A DNA stretch of 64,000 bases from Carallia brachiata (GCA_021464245.1 JADCRB010000030.1:399376-463375), one strand, 5' to 3'; shown: positions 22,516 to 35,460, numbered from the stretch's first letter. The notes: generated by a model not told the origin, from the sequence alone. Numbers and translations: made by a program.

Positions 22516-25394
22516 CTAGTTTGAAGTCTTCGATTTTGACTCTCGGAGTTTCCTTTCATCTGAAAGTAGCTTTGCAAACCTGCAGCAAATACAACACGAA
22601 AATTTAGTTTTCAATCCAACGTGCAAATTCGCAGCGTAGGATGAGAAACCCATGGGATTATGTAAGACCTCTGGAGGGCTTCCTCGTTGATACCGCCATT
22701 TTCTACTGGTTCATATCGGCCAGTGTCCAAATTTATGCGGGAAACTGGTTGCTTCAACAATTTCTCTCCAACTTCCACCAAACTTTCCATGTTCTCCTTT
22801 GTTGCTAGATCAGCAGAAGATTGATTTCCAGTTAATTTGTCATCCTGGTTTTACAGTCAAATAAGGGTAGAACTCGAGTTACCCGGGTTGCATTGATCGG
22901 AATGAACTTAAACAAAACATTTATACATACACAAATCATTAATTTCAATTCGTTAATTCAATGTGAAAAAATACCTTTTGTAGAGTTAAATGCATTCTTG
23001 GATGAAATAGAGTTGTATCAACATAAGAAACTTACATCAATTCTGAGATAGTTACATTCCGACTGAAGGGCCTTAAAAACTACACAGTTGTGATAATCCA
23101 CCATGTCTGCAATGGCTTGGCTGTAGCAATTTAATATGGGAGTGGAGCCATTGTCATATAACCAACCAAGCACCCCCCACTTAGATGACATTTTAGCATT
23201 GTACTTTGTTCCATCTTTGTTGGAGCCTGTCCCTAATGAAAGGATAAGGAGACGTTCATAATCCAGCGGATTCACCGGGCAGAAATCTGGGTTCTTCTTT
23301 ATAATCTGTGTGGTGACTTCACTGACTGCGACCAAAGTCTGAAAATCAATGCAACTTTATTTAATTTGCTCTGAAGAACAATTAAACTCTATACTAATAG
23401 ACCAAGTTAATTAATAGAACGAGTCTTTTTTTTTTTGAATCTTTTGTGGATATATTGATTGCCTGTTATAAATGCTCTGATACCATGTGATAAAATCTAA
23501 TCATGAGGCAGGCCAAGGGAAGTTTATATTTAAATTTAACAAGTAATCAACAACTAGCATCTTTTAAAAAAATTGTCTTATGTCCTATGATATATCCAAT
23601 AGTTAGAGTTTAAATTTTTTTTTATAGATTTTAATTCAATCTGAGAATGAAGGAGGTGAAATTTTTTTTAATCCATTGAGCTACTAGAGCAGCAGTAAAA
23701 TAAGAGAAATTATATAAAGAAGATCTGAATTTGAATTCTAAATGTTGCGGTTAGCAATCACTACTCCCAACTATTTAGTTTATGTCCATCTATAAGGAGA
23801 TAGAATTTATGAGAGGAAAAAATTACTCTCGTTATATAGTTCATGGTATAATAAACGGACAAAAAAAAATTGTCTTTTTTCTTTCAGTTTTTCCAAGAGG
23901 ATCTTACAGGGTTATTAGCCGCTATGCCCCCATCAATGAGGTTGAATTCTCTTGTATTCCCAAGTATGTCTTGGTTTTCAAAATAGTGAGAAGGAAGATA
24001 AGTTGGAGCTGCAGAGGTGGCAATGCATATGTCTGCGAGTGGAGCATCCAACACTGGCTCGGTTGTTATCTAATGAAGAAATTAAAACTTTTACGATTGG
24101 TGAATATAATAAATATGACGTATTTCCTTGAAAGGCAGAAGGGGAAAAAGAAAATGAAAGAAATAAACGAGCAAAGCAACTCAGATGGATAGGAAAATTA
24201 TAAACCTTGAATGAAGAAAATATAGTAGGCTCCAATTGCTTGATGTCAAAAGTTGGTATAACCACATTTGTCAAGGTTTGGTGCAACTTCATGTTCCCTA
24301 AATTTTCTTTCACTAGCTCTCGTAGATACTTGCCATCGTATTTGGGTCCTGTTAGAACTTTCCATAGATTTATCATCTCAGCTAGCATCCCCCTGCGCTT
24401 TTAAAGGAGAAAGATGGTTTTTTTTTTCGCAAAAATTCTTCAATATCCCCAAAGTAATTGTAAAAAGAAAAAAGTTATTGAGACGGGTGAGGAGACGAAA
24501 AAAAGAGAGAAGGTGACGTGACAGCGTGAGTTTTATGCGGGTCCCTCACATTTTTTTTTCTTAAAAATAAACTTATTATGTGCCTAATATAAATATGGAA
24601 GAAGGGTGACAAAAATGTTTATAAAGTAATTAAAAAAATTCTTATTTACATGTTTATAAAAATTATTAATTTACAAAAATTCTCACTAAAAGTTTATATG
24701 CACATTTTACTTACATGTATATATATTTTAAGGTTTTTCAAAAAAAAAAAAAAAAAAGGTGTGGGACTCACACCCTCTACATCAGCCTGTGTCCATTTCT
24801 AATCTATTTCTACTAGAACTTTCTAAAAATGATAAAGTGGATCTACAGTATTGGAGTTATCTTCTGGGTGACGGTCAACCTCCATACTCATCATTTGGAA
24901 AATTAAGCATTGCAATCATCTAGGTACAAGTATCACCTTTGTATACTTTACCTCGGTTGTGGGAAAATTTTAGGACTATGTTCAATGTAAAACGGGACTA
25001 TGTCTTTAGCACCATATAGTGGACGTTTGTTTTCATTTGGTGAAGCTAACATGGCAGCAATTAGACCACCGGTACTTGTTCCTGCCATTACGTCAAAATA
25101 ATCTGCAAGCCTTGCTTCATCACCATCAAGTTTCTACAAAATTGAACATAACATATACAACAACCAATTAATGTTTAAATTTTCACGTCAATTATGCTAA
25201 GATACAACAGATAAATAAAGAAAGCAAATAAATGTCTTCAACATTTCAGATGTTACCTGAAGCTGAGATTCAAGGTAAGCAAGAATGACACCTGGGATAA
25301 TGCCCTTAACGCCTCCTCCATCGATGCTAAGGATCGTTATAAGATCGCCATAAACCGGGGGTCGGATAGATGGGCAAGAGGTTCCTTCCTCCAT
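22516..25394 (-). CDS. Patatin-like phospholipase / lipid acyl hydrolase 2
   Basis: Seven minus-strand exons join with GT-AG introns: 25394-25257, 25133-24952, 24392-24206, 24069-23908, 23338-23036, 22844-22669 and 22579-22516. They encode 403 residues without a stop. Motifs present are the oxyanion loop DGGGVKG (residues 25-31), GTSTG with nucleophile Ser66, catalytic Asp215 in DGG, and the LSLGTG segment. Exon sizes (138, 182, 187, 162, 303, 176, 64) nearly repeat those of patatin 1 (138, 182, 190, 162, 300, 176, 73), so both come from one ancestral gene. They face each other across the PPR and LisH genes. Protein divergence is substantial, for example at the start of exon 5. The exon 6 donor is GTCTTAC, which is unusual. 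Intron 2 is long and holds an A-rich tract with possible MITE ends, and intron 4 holds a retrotransposon primer-site relic. Expected activity is acyl-lipid hydrolysis; its biological role is not shown by the sequence. Confidence 0.92.
23474..23552 (-). mobile_element. Retrotransposon primer-binding-site relic in patatin 2 intron 4
   Basis: On the minus strand 23485-23474 reads TGGTATCAGAGC, the classic primer-binding site complementary to the 3' end of initiator tRNA-Met. It is preceded on that strand by a short segment ending TTATCACA, as an LTR end would. The plus strand from 23486 begins TGTGATAAAATC and a stretch ending CAACA lies near 23552. It may be a fragment of a copia or miniature (TRIM) element. 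No coding domain or second LTR was found. Confidence 0.45.
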
Positions 25395-26564
25395 TTTTGG
25401 CCACTTAGACTATTGATCTGAGCTCCGGAAAAATGGGAAGAATGAGCAGTAATTAATATTACCAGAACAGACAAGTGCCAATATCAAGCACATATACAAT
25501 CAATGCTATGCGGAAATTAATGGCATTGTATCAGTTACCTTGTCTGGCTTATCTATGTCCAAACTGAAAAATTAGACAGAAAAAAAGGAAAAAAAAAAAA
25601 GTCAACGCATAAAATCTGACCTGGTCTTTGCAGATATGGTAGATATAGAATTGCTGAGAAATGATACCCGTGTGACTTAATTGTCTGGAAATTTTGAGCA
25701 TCTGTTGCCAGCTAAATTTCTTGATGTACCAAACAATTGAACAGCGGCTTCTTGTACGTCACATCATTGCAAAAACCTAGAAGAAAAAAAAGAGGGAAAA
25801 GATTGATTTCTGAAGCAGTTTTGGTCTGCCTTGTGGGATAGTGCTAATGTTCTATCTAATGAGTCGTGCTAGATAGAAAGTTTTAACATGTCATGATTCG
25901 GTCGCTCAAGGAGCAAATTAAGTTTCATGGGCATGCTTAATTGAACTATCATTGTCAATCATTACCTATATTTAGTCTTTTCTTACCTATACCACATTTA
26001 ATAAGATAAAAAAAATATACATTTATATAAATTCGTATTGAATACGTCAAATTTAATATATTCAAATAATAAAATCTTAAATATTTTGTGATTAAGTCAA
26101 TTGTGAGTTTTCTACTATATTTGACAAATATTAATTTTTGTTACAGTTGGAAAAGGCACGTTTTTTTTGTTTTTTGAGAACGAAAAAGCACGTTAAACAA
26201 GCGCAAATCTTAGTGTATACTCATAGCTTTCCTGCTTAGTTTGTTGCTTTTATTAAGCAAGCGTACGGTGGTTAATCTGGTTTCACGGTGTTTTGGATTA
26301 TATAAAAATCATGTCAACTGGTGGCATGGATATAGCTTAAGGTAGAAATCGCTTCCAAGCTTCGTGCATCATGCCACCAAAGCAATCATAAATATAGTCC
26401 ATATTGAGTGCATTGCATATAGTTCATATTTCTTTTCTTCGGACAAGCATATAGTTCATATTTCAAGTCATTGATTTTTAAAATATGTATAATTGAGATT
26501 CCCATTATTTTGGGAAATTTTCAAAAGAAGAATTAGCTTACGCAACTACGTTTCCAATATATAT
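25395..26564. other. Upstream region of patatin 2
   Basis: This is the promoter side of the minus-strand patatin gene and further spacer. No other gene or clear TATA position can be assigned with confidence. Confidence 0.4.
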
Positions 26565-28063
26565 CAACTTTTTTTTTAATTTTTAAAATTATTGACTCTA
26601 TGCACTTAGCTGTCTTAGCATCATTGGTCCTCTCTTACCCCCCACCCCATCACCTTTTCCCAAAAAAAAAAAAAAAATCTGGATAGTGGCACCTCTACTT
26701 TGCTGTTGTTGTTGTCTGTATTGATAATGAATATATATAGATTTGTTTTTGGTTACGTATAGGAAAACTCTGGGTAATTGATGTATATATATATATATAG
26801 ACTCAAAATTCCAAATTATGGGTAGCTGCCAAGTATAAAGAAACCATTAAATTGGGATGAAAATATGACCTTCATGGAAATATATATTTTATAATGCGGG
26901 CGTTATACATAATGTAAATTGGCAGACAAATGAAGTCTTTCATTTTGTTTTTTTTTTTTTTTTTGAATAAGGAAGAAGTGGACCGGAGAGCAAATATCGA
27001 TTAGATTCCACACAAATGGAAACAAAATGAAGCTTAAACATTTAAAAAAATGATGAATGTTTTTTACGAATATTTCAGTAATTAGATCTCATACTTCTAT
27101 TTAGAAATTTTGGATTAAATTAAACTATAAAAATAAAAAAAATGAGTCATTTAGAAGATATCTAGTAATTAGATCTGAGACTTATATTTTAGAAGTTTTG
27201 ATTTAAATTCTAAAAATGGAGGGGTGCAATTTATAAGAAAAAATTATTTTATTGTATAATTTATAGTCTAAAAGGCCTTTTAATGAGAAAAAAAAATGAT
27301 GAAAAGCACTAATAAAAATAAGATGATTTCATTTTTCTTGTGTTACCCCCTCGGGTTTCTATTTGTTAGATATGAAATTCCACCTTGCACTTACCTGACC
27401 AAACCAAAAAATGCTAATCAGGTGTGATGGGGCTAAATGTTTGCGAATTTTACTGGATTACAAATGGTTTAATGTTTGGGTTAGACTTACGGGTTGCCCC
27501 CGTAAGCTCAATATATACCGGTTTGGTCTATTTAGAGGTAATTAAATTGGGCATTTTTTTTTTTTTAACTGAGTCTAAAAGGCACTATTCTTACTCACTA
27601 ATTTTTTTATTCAAAAAAATATCGAATTTTTTTTTTTTTAATTTTGGACATCGGATTGGAAATTGAACAAGTTTTGAATGATGTCATATAAAAGCATCAG
27701 CTGAGCTCATAATTAAGAATTTCAGAATTTTATTATTATGGTGATAAGGGAAGTGAAAATTTGAACACGGATTTATATTATATGTTTACGAGTTCGTATT
27801 GGGAGTCATATTTATTTTTTCTGTATATTTTTAATATTTTTGCATAATTTTTTTTTTCTTATACAGAAAACAATCGATCCGAGAGGCCACGTGTATTGTC
27901 CTACCTTTGCATTCTTGCGCGTCAGATAAATTCCCCCTTTATTTAATTGCGTTAAGGCACCGTTGTACTTTGTAGTAACAAGCGTTTCCTGGTCTATCTC
28001 CTTCCCTGTGGCTTGCGATCAATTTTTCAAGACTAAAAAAATGTATGAAAGTCGTACAAAAAA

Positions 28064-28503
28064 AAAACATCATTTTTAACTTTTAATTTTTATGAATTTT
28101 TTCAATTGACTTTTAAATTTATTAAATTTTTTAACTGAATCTCATACTCTTCAGATCTTTTACAATTGAGTTCTTTCCATCAACGGTTCGTCGGTCAAGT
28201 CATTTAAAATATACTTTGACTAAATGGATATAAATAAAAAAAATTTAAGTACCGGTTATTTCATATTTTTCCATGTTTGTATTTTAAAAAAATAATTAAA
28301 ATACCATATTTACAATTTTTTTAAAATTCACTTATGTTTGGTCAAATTATAATTTAAATAGTTTGACTGATAGCTGTTAAAAGAAATGACTCGATTGTAA
28401 AAAATTTAAAAAATATTTGACTTAATTGAAAAAGTTAAAAGATTTAGAACTGAATTAAAAAAAATTATAAATATTAAGGACTAAAAATATATAATCCCTC
28501 AAA
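28064..28503. mobile_element. AT-rich MITE present only in copy 1
   Basis: Copy 2 has GTCTTACAAAATGGCC at about 56248-56263. Copy 1 has the same flanks split by about 440 bp. ACAAAA occurs at both junctions and may be the target duplication. The ends are imperfect inverted repeats (TTTTTAACTTTTAATTTTTA on the left, its complement on the right). Words such as TTTACAATTGAGTT(C/T)T are shared with the element at 2941-3489, so the two are probably related. Confidence 0.6.
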
Positions 28504-29277
28504 CAAAATGGCCGCAACGTGCACCTCACAGGGCCATAGAAGAAAAATGATCCAGTTTGAATCCTGGAATGGCGAGGAACAGGTTGACCCTTTAAGGAGA
28601 ATGGTGGACGCACGTAGATCATGATTTGTAAGCCAAGAAAGAGCTATCAGATTTACACCAGTGTTAGCACTTTAATACTTAAGTTAATAATGTTTAAATG
28701 TGATAAAAAATATGAGATCATGAAAAAATGAGGTCATTACTTTAATAATAATATCCTTCGAACTATTTATAAGAAATATAATAGATTTTCATTGATTGAA
28801 GAAGGGTTTGCATTCAACTGATTGTTCGCTGTTTGAAATCTAACATGTCATTTAGAGGAGATCTCAAAAGTTCCTCTACTTTGGTAGGAAAGATATGGGC
28901 TCATCCCAAAAAGTCTATTATGCTTCTGATTCTTAGTTTGTACTGAAGAATGTCGAACTAATATCATCCTTATCAAAAAAAAAAAAAAGGAAAGGAATAT
29001 GGCTCATAAATTTCCTCCGGGAGTACTTTGGTAAGAGGATTTTAACTTTAAATATTTTGGTCTTTATGAAATTGAAATAGTTCCAGCGAATTAATTGTAA
29101 TTATATTATAAAATATCACAAATTGTCCAAGAAGATCTAAATAAAATTTCAAGATTGCTTCTGCAAAAATTATTTTTCCTAATTGAAAATTTTGGAGATG
29201 GTAAAAATTAAAATTGAGAATGAATAGATTAAAATTAAGAATAGATTGTTTAAAATTAGAAAAATTGACTCAAACGT

Positions 29278-29510
29278 GTTTTTTTTTTTTTTTTTTTGGG
29301 TAATGTATAATGCAATACGATATAATCCATTGGATTTACTTTAACGATCGGATGGACCACGAAGGCCCAATATTTCCATCTGCGTGGGCTTTTTTGGGCA
29401 TTAGCCCACCTGTACCAGCTCATTTTCGGAATATCCGTTTCACAATCAATCTCGAACCCAGATAACGTTGCTGGCAATCGCACAAGTGAGTTTGCCTTAA
29501 CCATGTCATT
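29278..29510 (-). mobile_element. tRNA-derived SINE, copy 1
   Basis: Read on the minus strand, the segment has an A-box-like TGGTTAAGGCA (complement of 29493-29503) and, about 35 bases further, a B-box-like GGTTCGAGATT (complement of 29448-29458). It ends in a poly-A tail (poly-T at 29279-29297 on the plus strand). This is the structure of a plant tRNA-derived SINE. The open frame here (29528-29256, minus) has no true ATG and is best explained by the SINE. The homologous SINE is at 57340-57585. Confidence 0.65.
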
Positions 29511-29867
29511 TGGGTTTAGATTTTCCAAAAAATTATTACCTGTCTACCATCTTTATGTTAGCCGAAAAAAAAAAAAAGTTATTATTGACTTTTTGTAAAT
29601 AATTACATAATATGATTAATATATGACGTGATAAACCGAATCTACCTAATAATTTCTCTAAATTTATAGTATATATTCTTTTCTAAAATCAAAATTTACT
29701 TCTTCCAAACACACTTCGGGTTAACATGATCTCATCGTGACAATTTTGAGAGGGATGTGATTGAAACCTTCCATATATAATATTGTACACCAAACACACT
29801 CAATTTTAAGTTTGTTTTTTACCACTAAATAAACATGATAACTTAGGCGAGAGGTAGATATTTAGTA

Positions 29868-30368
29868 AGGGATAAACATATTTTTTGTTCTAAACTTTTA
29901 AATCTTTTTACATTTGAATCATAAATTTTTTTGACATTTCATTTGAATTCTAAATTTTTTGATTTCTTACCACATCAGTCCTTTAAGTTACAAAAAGTGG
30001 TCAATCCATTAATAAATGGGTTTAACTTAATAAAAATTATTTAAAAAAGGTTAAATACATGAATGAAATATTTTTTTCATCAACAAAATATACATATTAA
30101 ATATTTTTTTAATCAACAAATATACAAATTAAATAGGTAACATACATATTTTTGATAGAAAAGACATTCAATTCATATATTTAATTTTTTTTAAATAATT
30201 TTTTGTAAAGTTAAAATTATTTTTTAATAGATTGATTACTTTTGGTAAACAGAGAGACTGATTTAATAAAAAATCAAAAGGTTTAAAAATTTAAATAAAA
30301 TATAAAACAAATTTAGAATTCAAATAAAAAAATTTAAAAAATTTAGAATAAAAAATATTCATATCCCA
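29868..30368. mobile_element. AT-rich MITE with 8-bp target duplication, only in copy 1
   Basis: The insert is flanked by ATTTAGTA at 29860-29867 and 30369-30376. The ends are inverted repeats, GGGATAAACATATTTTTTG on the left against GGGATATGAATATTTTTTA on the complement of the right. Copy 2 reads GACATAAAGTAGCTTC at about 57907-57922 with no insert, which is the empty site. The interior matches the element at 7617-8115. Confidence 0.8.
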
Positions 30369-30545
30369 ATTTAGTAGCTTCTACATAACCTCGCCCAACA
30401 ATAACGTAGTAGAGTTTTCTGTTTGTCTCGGTTTCATGATTTATAATTATTAGTTGAGTTTGGTGATCGAAATTTAATTAATATGAATTATCCATTTTCG
30501 TGTAGTCGACGACAATGACTGTGTTTTCCCCCTCATTTATTATAG

Positions 30546-31091
30546 TGTTAAATACATTTTAGTGTTTATAATTTAGTTATTTTGTTTGTTATCTTCTCTA
30601 TAATTTCAATTTAGACATTTAACTTTCTATAGTCTTCAATTTTAATAATTAATTCTCCTAATAATAATTTTTTAAATTTATTAACAGAAATTAGTCAAAA
30701 TTATATTGTTTTATAAATGTTATTTTTTTCTCTACTAAAAAATATGTCGCATATTTCTCAAATTAAATTTTAGTGTATATTTTAATTACATTCTATATTA
30801 TTTCTTTTACAATTTTTTTTATTTTTAACATACTACACATATTGATATATAAGTATTTAAAATAATATTTATAATAATATTCATGATTAATATCTATGTG
30901 AAATACAATGAAATGTTTTCATCATAAAATAATATAATTATAGTTAATTTTTGTTAATAGATTGAAGAAATTACTGTAAAGAGAATTAATTGTCAAAATT
31001 AAAAATTAAAAAAGAATTTAATATTTAAATTAAAATTATAAAAAATAACATACAAAATAACTAAATTATATAAAATTAAAATATATTTAAC
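30546..31091. mobile_element. AT-rich MITE with 12-bp flanking repeat, only in copy 1
   Basis: CATTTATTATAG lies on both sides (30534-30545 and 31092-31103). The ends are inverted repeats: TGTTAAATACATTTTAGTG on the left, and the complement of the right end reads GTTAAATATATTTTAATT; both continue into ATAATTTAGTTATTTT. Copy 2 at about 58060-58095 lacks it. The duplication length points to a Mutator-like element, although part of the 12-bp match may be chance. Confidence 0.75.
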
Positions 31092-31635
31092 CATTTATTA
31101 TAGCATGGAATTTTTTTTTATATGATGATGGAACCGTTTGTCCGTGTGATGTGAGGGGCATTAACTAGCGGAAGGGCATTGTCAACGACAATCCGCAAAT
31201 CGCAGTGATGATTCCCTTCACTATAATGTATGCAAAGTTGTTAACGGCTATCTTTGACTAAAAATTAATTGAACCGGATTGCTTTAATTAAAATAATTAA
31301 AAGTGTATATTTTTAATCAAGAAATCTAAAATTTAAATTTTAATTATTCTTTTATTTATTTTTTCAATGATAAGTTATTATCTTTTTTACAAATTAAAGA
31401 AAAAAATTTTTGAATTGAATTGAAATTTTGGTTCAATTATTTTGAAAATTAAAATTCAACTAAAATTTTCAATTAAGTGAATATTGGTTTGTTAAAAATT
31501 ATGTCTGGCCTCTTTTATCCGATTATTGGTACACAACAAGTCAACAAGCAGTATTTTTTGCACCAAAAAAAAAAAAACAGTTTTCAATTTTAATGGAATT
31601 ATTAAGTCAACTTCTAGTCAATGACCATTAAAGCG

Positions 31636-32472
31636 GTGTTTGGTTTTATTTTTATACCCTCTTAATCACTTTTTAGTTGCCAAAAGTAATTTATATAGTG
31701 TTTGATAAAGTTTTCTTATAAATTATTGGCTGTTGATAAGCATCTTAAAAGTAATTAATTAAAAAAGTAAAAATTTTATTTTTTTATTTTATCAACAATT
31801 AATAAATAATATAATTACAAAATTATTCTATAAAAACGTTAAATTGCAGCACTCTACAGTAAAAAGGAATCTACAAGACTACAATTATTAAAGTACAACT
31901 CTTTTATCCTTGATAATATTATTTTATTAAAACCCCAAATCAACGAAGGGATTTATAAGTGTTGATTTTCCTTTTTTTTTTTAAGCCGGCAGACCAATAA
32001 GGATGGATTTTTTTTAAAACTTTTTTGAATAGTATAATAAAATAATATTATTATGTTAAAACCCCATGTAGGGGCACTCTCTCCTCTTTTTTATTTTATT
32101 TTTTTATTTTCATTGTATAAATAGTAATTTTTATAATAATAAAAATAATATTTTTTAAGTATAATAATTTATATATTAAAAATAACATTTTCAAAATAAT
32201 AATATGTATCATAAATTATTGTTAATTTTAAATTATATATTTAGTAAATTTTTTGTAAATACATAAGATATATTTTTATAAAATTAGTTTAGCTTAATTA
32301 GAAGTAAAAAGATAATTTATTATAAAATAAAAATAGAATATTTAAAACAGTTATTTTATTATTTAATTAGTAACAACTAGTGTTAATTTAACTAAATATT
32401 ATGATTTTATTTTATTTATCAGTAACAATAAAAAGTAATAATTAATAATAATAATAATAATAATAAACGCCC
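31636..32472. mobile_element. AT-rich MITE, only in copy 1
   Basis: Copy 2 runs from ACGATTAAAGTTAAT straight on (about 58630-58644). Copy 1 has about 840 bp inserted between ATTAAAG and CTAAAGTTAAT. The left end is CGGTGTTTGGTTTTATTTTTA and the right end, complemented, begins GGCGTTTATTATTATT. A similar element with a TGTTTGG end is at 42466-43213. It contains an ATA(A) microsatellite near 32443-32465. Confidence 0.6.
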
Positions 32473-32604
32473 TAAAGTTAATAAAAATAAGAACAATTAG
32501 GGAAAGGAAAAGCTGGTTGGGAGAATGAAGGCAAAGTTTGGCCAGCTCTCATCAAAAGTCCCCTTTCTGCGAAAAAAAGAATTCTCAATTGTCAATGATG
32601 GTCA

Positions 32605-33165
32605 GCAGGGACGGATCCAGGAGAAATTTTTAGGGGGGTAAATTTTATATTTATAATTATAATAATATTATTAATTTATATATTAAAAACAAAAAAATGT
32701 TAATTATTTTAAATAATAAAAGTTATAATTATATATTTATAAACTTTAATATTTTAAGATTTAAAATTGTAAATCCTAAAACTCAAAAAGATGCATTTGA
32801 AAGAAATAAAAATAGTTCTCAAAAATGGAAAGAAGAAAGTAAATTTCATAAAGATTTAAACAAAAAAGAAAAAGAAAGGAATGATAAAAAGAAGGAATGG
32901 TAAAAAAAAATTAAAAAATAATTCTCAAAAATGGAAAGAATTTTACCAAGATTTAAACCAAAAAAAAAAAAAAAAAGAAGGAATGATAAAAGGAAAGAAT
33001 GGTAAAAAAATTGAAAAAAAAAAAGAGAAGAAGAGTTGCGCACGCGTCGAACCCAAGTTCTAGGGGCGCCTGGCAGAGGGGGCAAAATGCTCCCCTGCCA
33101 CTATGCTAGTGAAAGCACTTGTGCACAAGTGTGCAAACAATTATTAATAAATTGTATAAAGTCAG
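32605..33165. mobile_element. hAT-like insertion with CAGGGACGGATCCAGG end, only in copy 1
   Basis: Copy 2 joins AATGATGGTAAGGGACATGCC (about 58756-58776) without a gap. Copy 1 has about 560 bp between the matching words. The left end, CAGGGACGGATCCAGG, resembles the terminal sequence of a common plant hAT group. The interior is A-rich with a roughly 108-bp internal tandem repeat (32813-32915 and 32921-33023, each beginning TTCTCAAAAATGGAAAGAA). The open frames across it are low-complexity. The right end is not well defined. Confidence 0.55.
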
Positions 33166-33518
33166 GGACATGCCGTCGAAATGCCTGGCAACAGGGATGC
33201 CAATCTTATCGTCTACTTGTTTTTTTTTTTTTTACGACAAAGAAAAATTATATTATAAATATATTAGTTATCGTATTCATAAATGTAAAATATTGATATT
33301 TTCATTTAATCATTTTTATGGGAATAACTAATGGCTCTAAGTATTAAAAAATCATGCAAAACTTCACTGCAGGCAACCATAATAATTATTAAATCTAAAA
33401 TATAATATTGCACGTTAATCTTTCCTCAATTAAAGCAGCCACCTGCTATCGTTGGTATTTTTCTTTTGCTTGAAATCACAAAACCATAATATGGCTTATT
33501 CTCTATGTTTTTTGTTTG

Positions 33519-35089
33519 TGGGGTGGGGTGGGGGGGGGGGGTGGGGGGGGGGGGGGAATCTTTCGAGTATGCTCTAATTGCAGTGCTTTCACACATCCGG
33601 CGACTCTTATTAGGAGCGTATCCTCTAATACAAGTTGTTTGTGCTCAGTGGTCATGGATTCGAACGTAGGAGTTAACCAAGTTGTAACTTGTAACCATTG
33701 GTTACCTCTCTTAACTTAAGAATGAATGAAATTTGATGTATCTAACCAGAATCATAGAAAATGTTCAGCGTATTTGAATTGCTAGCTACCGTTAAATGTA
33801 TACCATGTCCACATATGACTCTTTAAGAATGAACTACGTAATGACGTTATTTCATAAAAGTGTCGATGTATTACTTTCTTAGGAAGATTGCCAATGAGTT
33901 ATTAAGGCCCCCTTCCTAATTAATTTATCTAAATGGATTTAACAAAATAAAATACAGGCATGTGGGTTAAAAAAAAAAAAAAAAAAACCTGAGGCCGCAA
34001 TGGGAATAAACAACTCCTATTCATGCGGTGAAGTTGGAATCCTGAGGCTGTAGATTCCTTTTGATTAATGGAATAGTAGTAATAAACATCTGCAGAAGGA
34101 CTTCTATAATCAACTTCACCTGTTTAAAGCACGGAACTAAATTATATTGTCTTGATTATTAGATATTATACACAATCTCATTATTAACTTTATCATGAAA
34201 CGAAAGAGAAAAATATATAATTAATAATTATAATAGAACAATGCATGAAGTTTGCACGAAGCAGTATACATATTTGATTTATGCGGCTATATGATATTTG
34301 AAAATCATTGTGGAATTCCCACCTCCACTGATCGATATCACGTCGTGGCAGTTAAGGCAGTTTACAAGGACACAACGCATCATCATTTGGTATTTGAACC
34401 CACACAACACACTACGAAAATTGATTCTATTTTTTTCCTGGATTTTTGTTGTTAACGACAAAGATACAACCTTGAATACAATTTCATCGCATAAAAAGGC
34501 GGCTTAAAGTGCTTTTGGTAGGTTCCTGAAGATGATTAGTTTTTCTAGTTTTGGGTTTGGTCTCCTAGGGAGACAAAACCTCGTGGGATCGACCATAAAA
34601 TTTGCAAGTTGCAGCACGCGCTATGAACAGCTTATGCTTTGATTATTCTTGTTGAGGCGGAAACTATTTGCACTCACCTACAAGGTGAGTAAAAAAAATT
34701 CACTGTATAAAGCACAATAGGGACAATTGGTTGTTTAATGAAAGAATCAGTTGCCCACCATAAAAAAAACAAAAAAGTTCCCCTTGTTCAACAACGTGCA
34801 ACCTTTTTTTTTTTGTTGCCCACGTTTTTTTTTTATTGAGTTTTTTTTACCCTTCTCTAACATGTGCAACAATTATTATTTTTTTTGGAGCTGCATCAAA
34901 AACTTTTTTTTAAAATAGGAAAACACATTATATTGCTAATTTTGTTTCTTTTTCCCCTCAAATTTATTGTATGTTGTAAGTGTATTTAAAATATTTTGTT
35001 ATATTAATATTTTCATTACATAATATAGACATGCATGTAGGATCCCTTTAAATATAAAATAAAAAATCAAAATTATATGGATTTTTAAA
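33519..35089. other. Gene-poor spacer with a G-run
   Basis: It starts with an interrupted poly-G tract (about 33522-33556), unusual in this AT-rich window. No gene, tRNA or transposon terminus could be supported in the rest. Confidence 0.5.
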
Positions 35090-35460
35090 AAATAAAAATT
35101 TTAGTACTTATACTCAAAATTTTGTTTTGATCACTTAACTACTATTAGTTTTAAAATTATGTATAAATACTCAAATTTTAGTAGAAATAGATTCAAAATT
35201 TTAGTCTTCTACTCAAATTTTTAGTTTTTAATATCAACTACTCAAATTTTTAAAATTATGTACAAATACTTAAAATTTAAGTAGCAATAGATTCAAAATT
35301 TTAATTTTGAGCACTTAGTTACTCAAATTTTCAATGCTTCTACAAAAAATTTTAGTTTTATGCACCAATTACTCAAGTATTTAAAATTATGTATGAATAA
35401 TCGAAATTTTGAGTACAATCAGATATTTTTTAGTTTTAAACACCTAATTTCTCAAATTAT
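35090..35460. repeat. Degenerate tandem repeat, about 105-125 bp period
   Basis: TTAAAATTATGTA recurs at about 35152, 35258 and 35379. Each occurrence is followed by a run of ACTCAAA/TTTTAG-type words and AATAGATTCAAAATTTTA or a variant. Three units are recognisable. There is no coding signal. Confidence 0.6.

Larger units (their letters stand above)
26565..33518. repeat. Dispersed segmental duplication, copy 1
   Basis: This region aligns in order and orientation with about 55140-59130. Anchors are TTATTGACTCTATGCACTTA (26583 and 55147), the CCTCGGGTTTC block (27348 and 55573), 27660-28060 (55790-56250), 28505-29540 (56255-57600), 29540-30540 (57590-58075), 31120-31640 (58100-58635) and 33160-33515 (58765-59130). 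Copy 1 is longer mainly because of five AT-rich insertions missing from copy 2. No convincing gene is seen in either copy. Similarity ends near the G-rich run at 33519. Confidence 0.85.

Noticed and set aside
29256..29528. A minus-strand 90-residue open frame conserved in the second duplication (57307-57582)
   Set aside because: It looked like a conserved small gene, but it lacks a true ATG in copy 1 and coincides with a tRNA-derived SINE (A box, B box, poly-A). Its conservation follows from the duplication.
32697..33085. Lys/Glu-rich open frames on both strands
   Set aside because: They are translations of an A-rich tandem repeat inside a transposon insertion, without conserved protein features.
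33640..33720. A GGATTCGAACG word resembling a tRNA T-loop
   Set aside because: No cloverleaf or matching acceptor stem could be built around it; it may be a SINE relic at most.
35090..35460. Regularly spaced repeats considered as a CRISPR array
   Set aside because: The repeats are long, degenerate and lack unique spacers, and the window is plant nuclear DNA.
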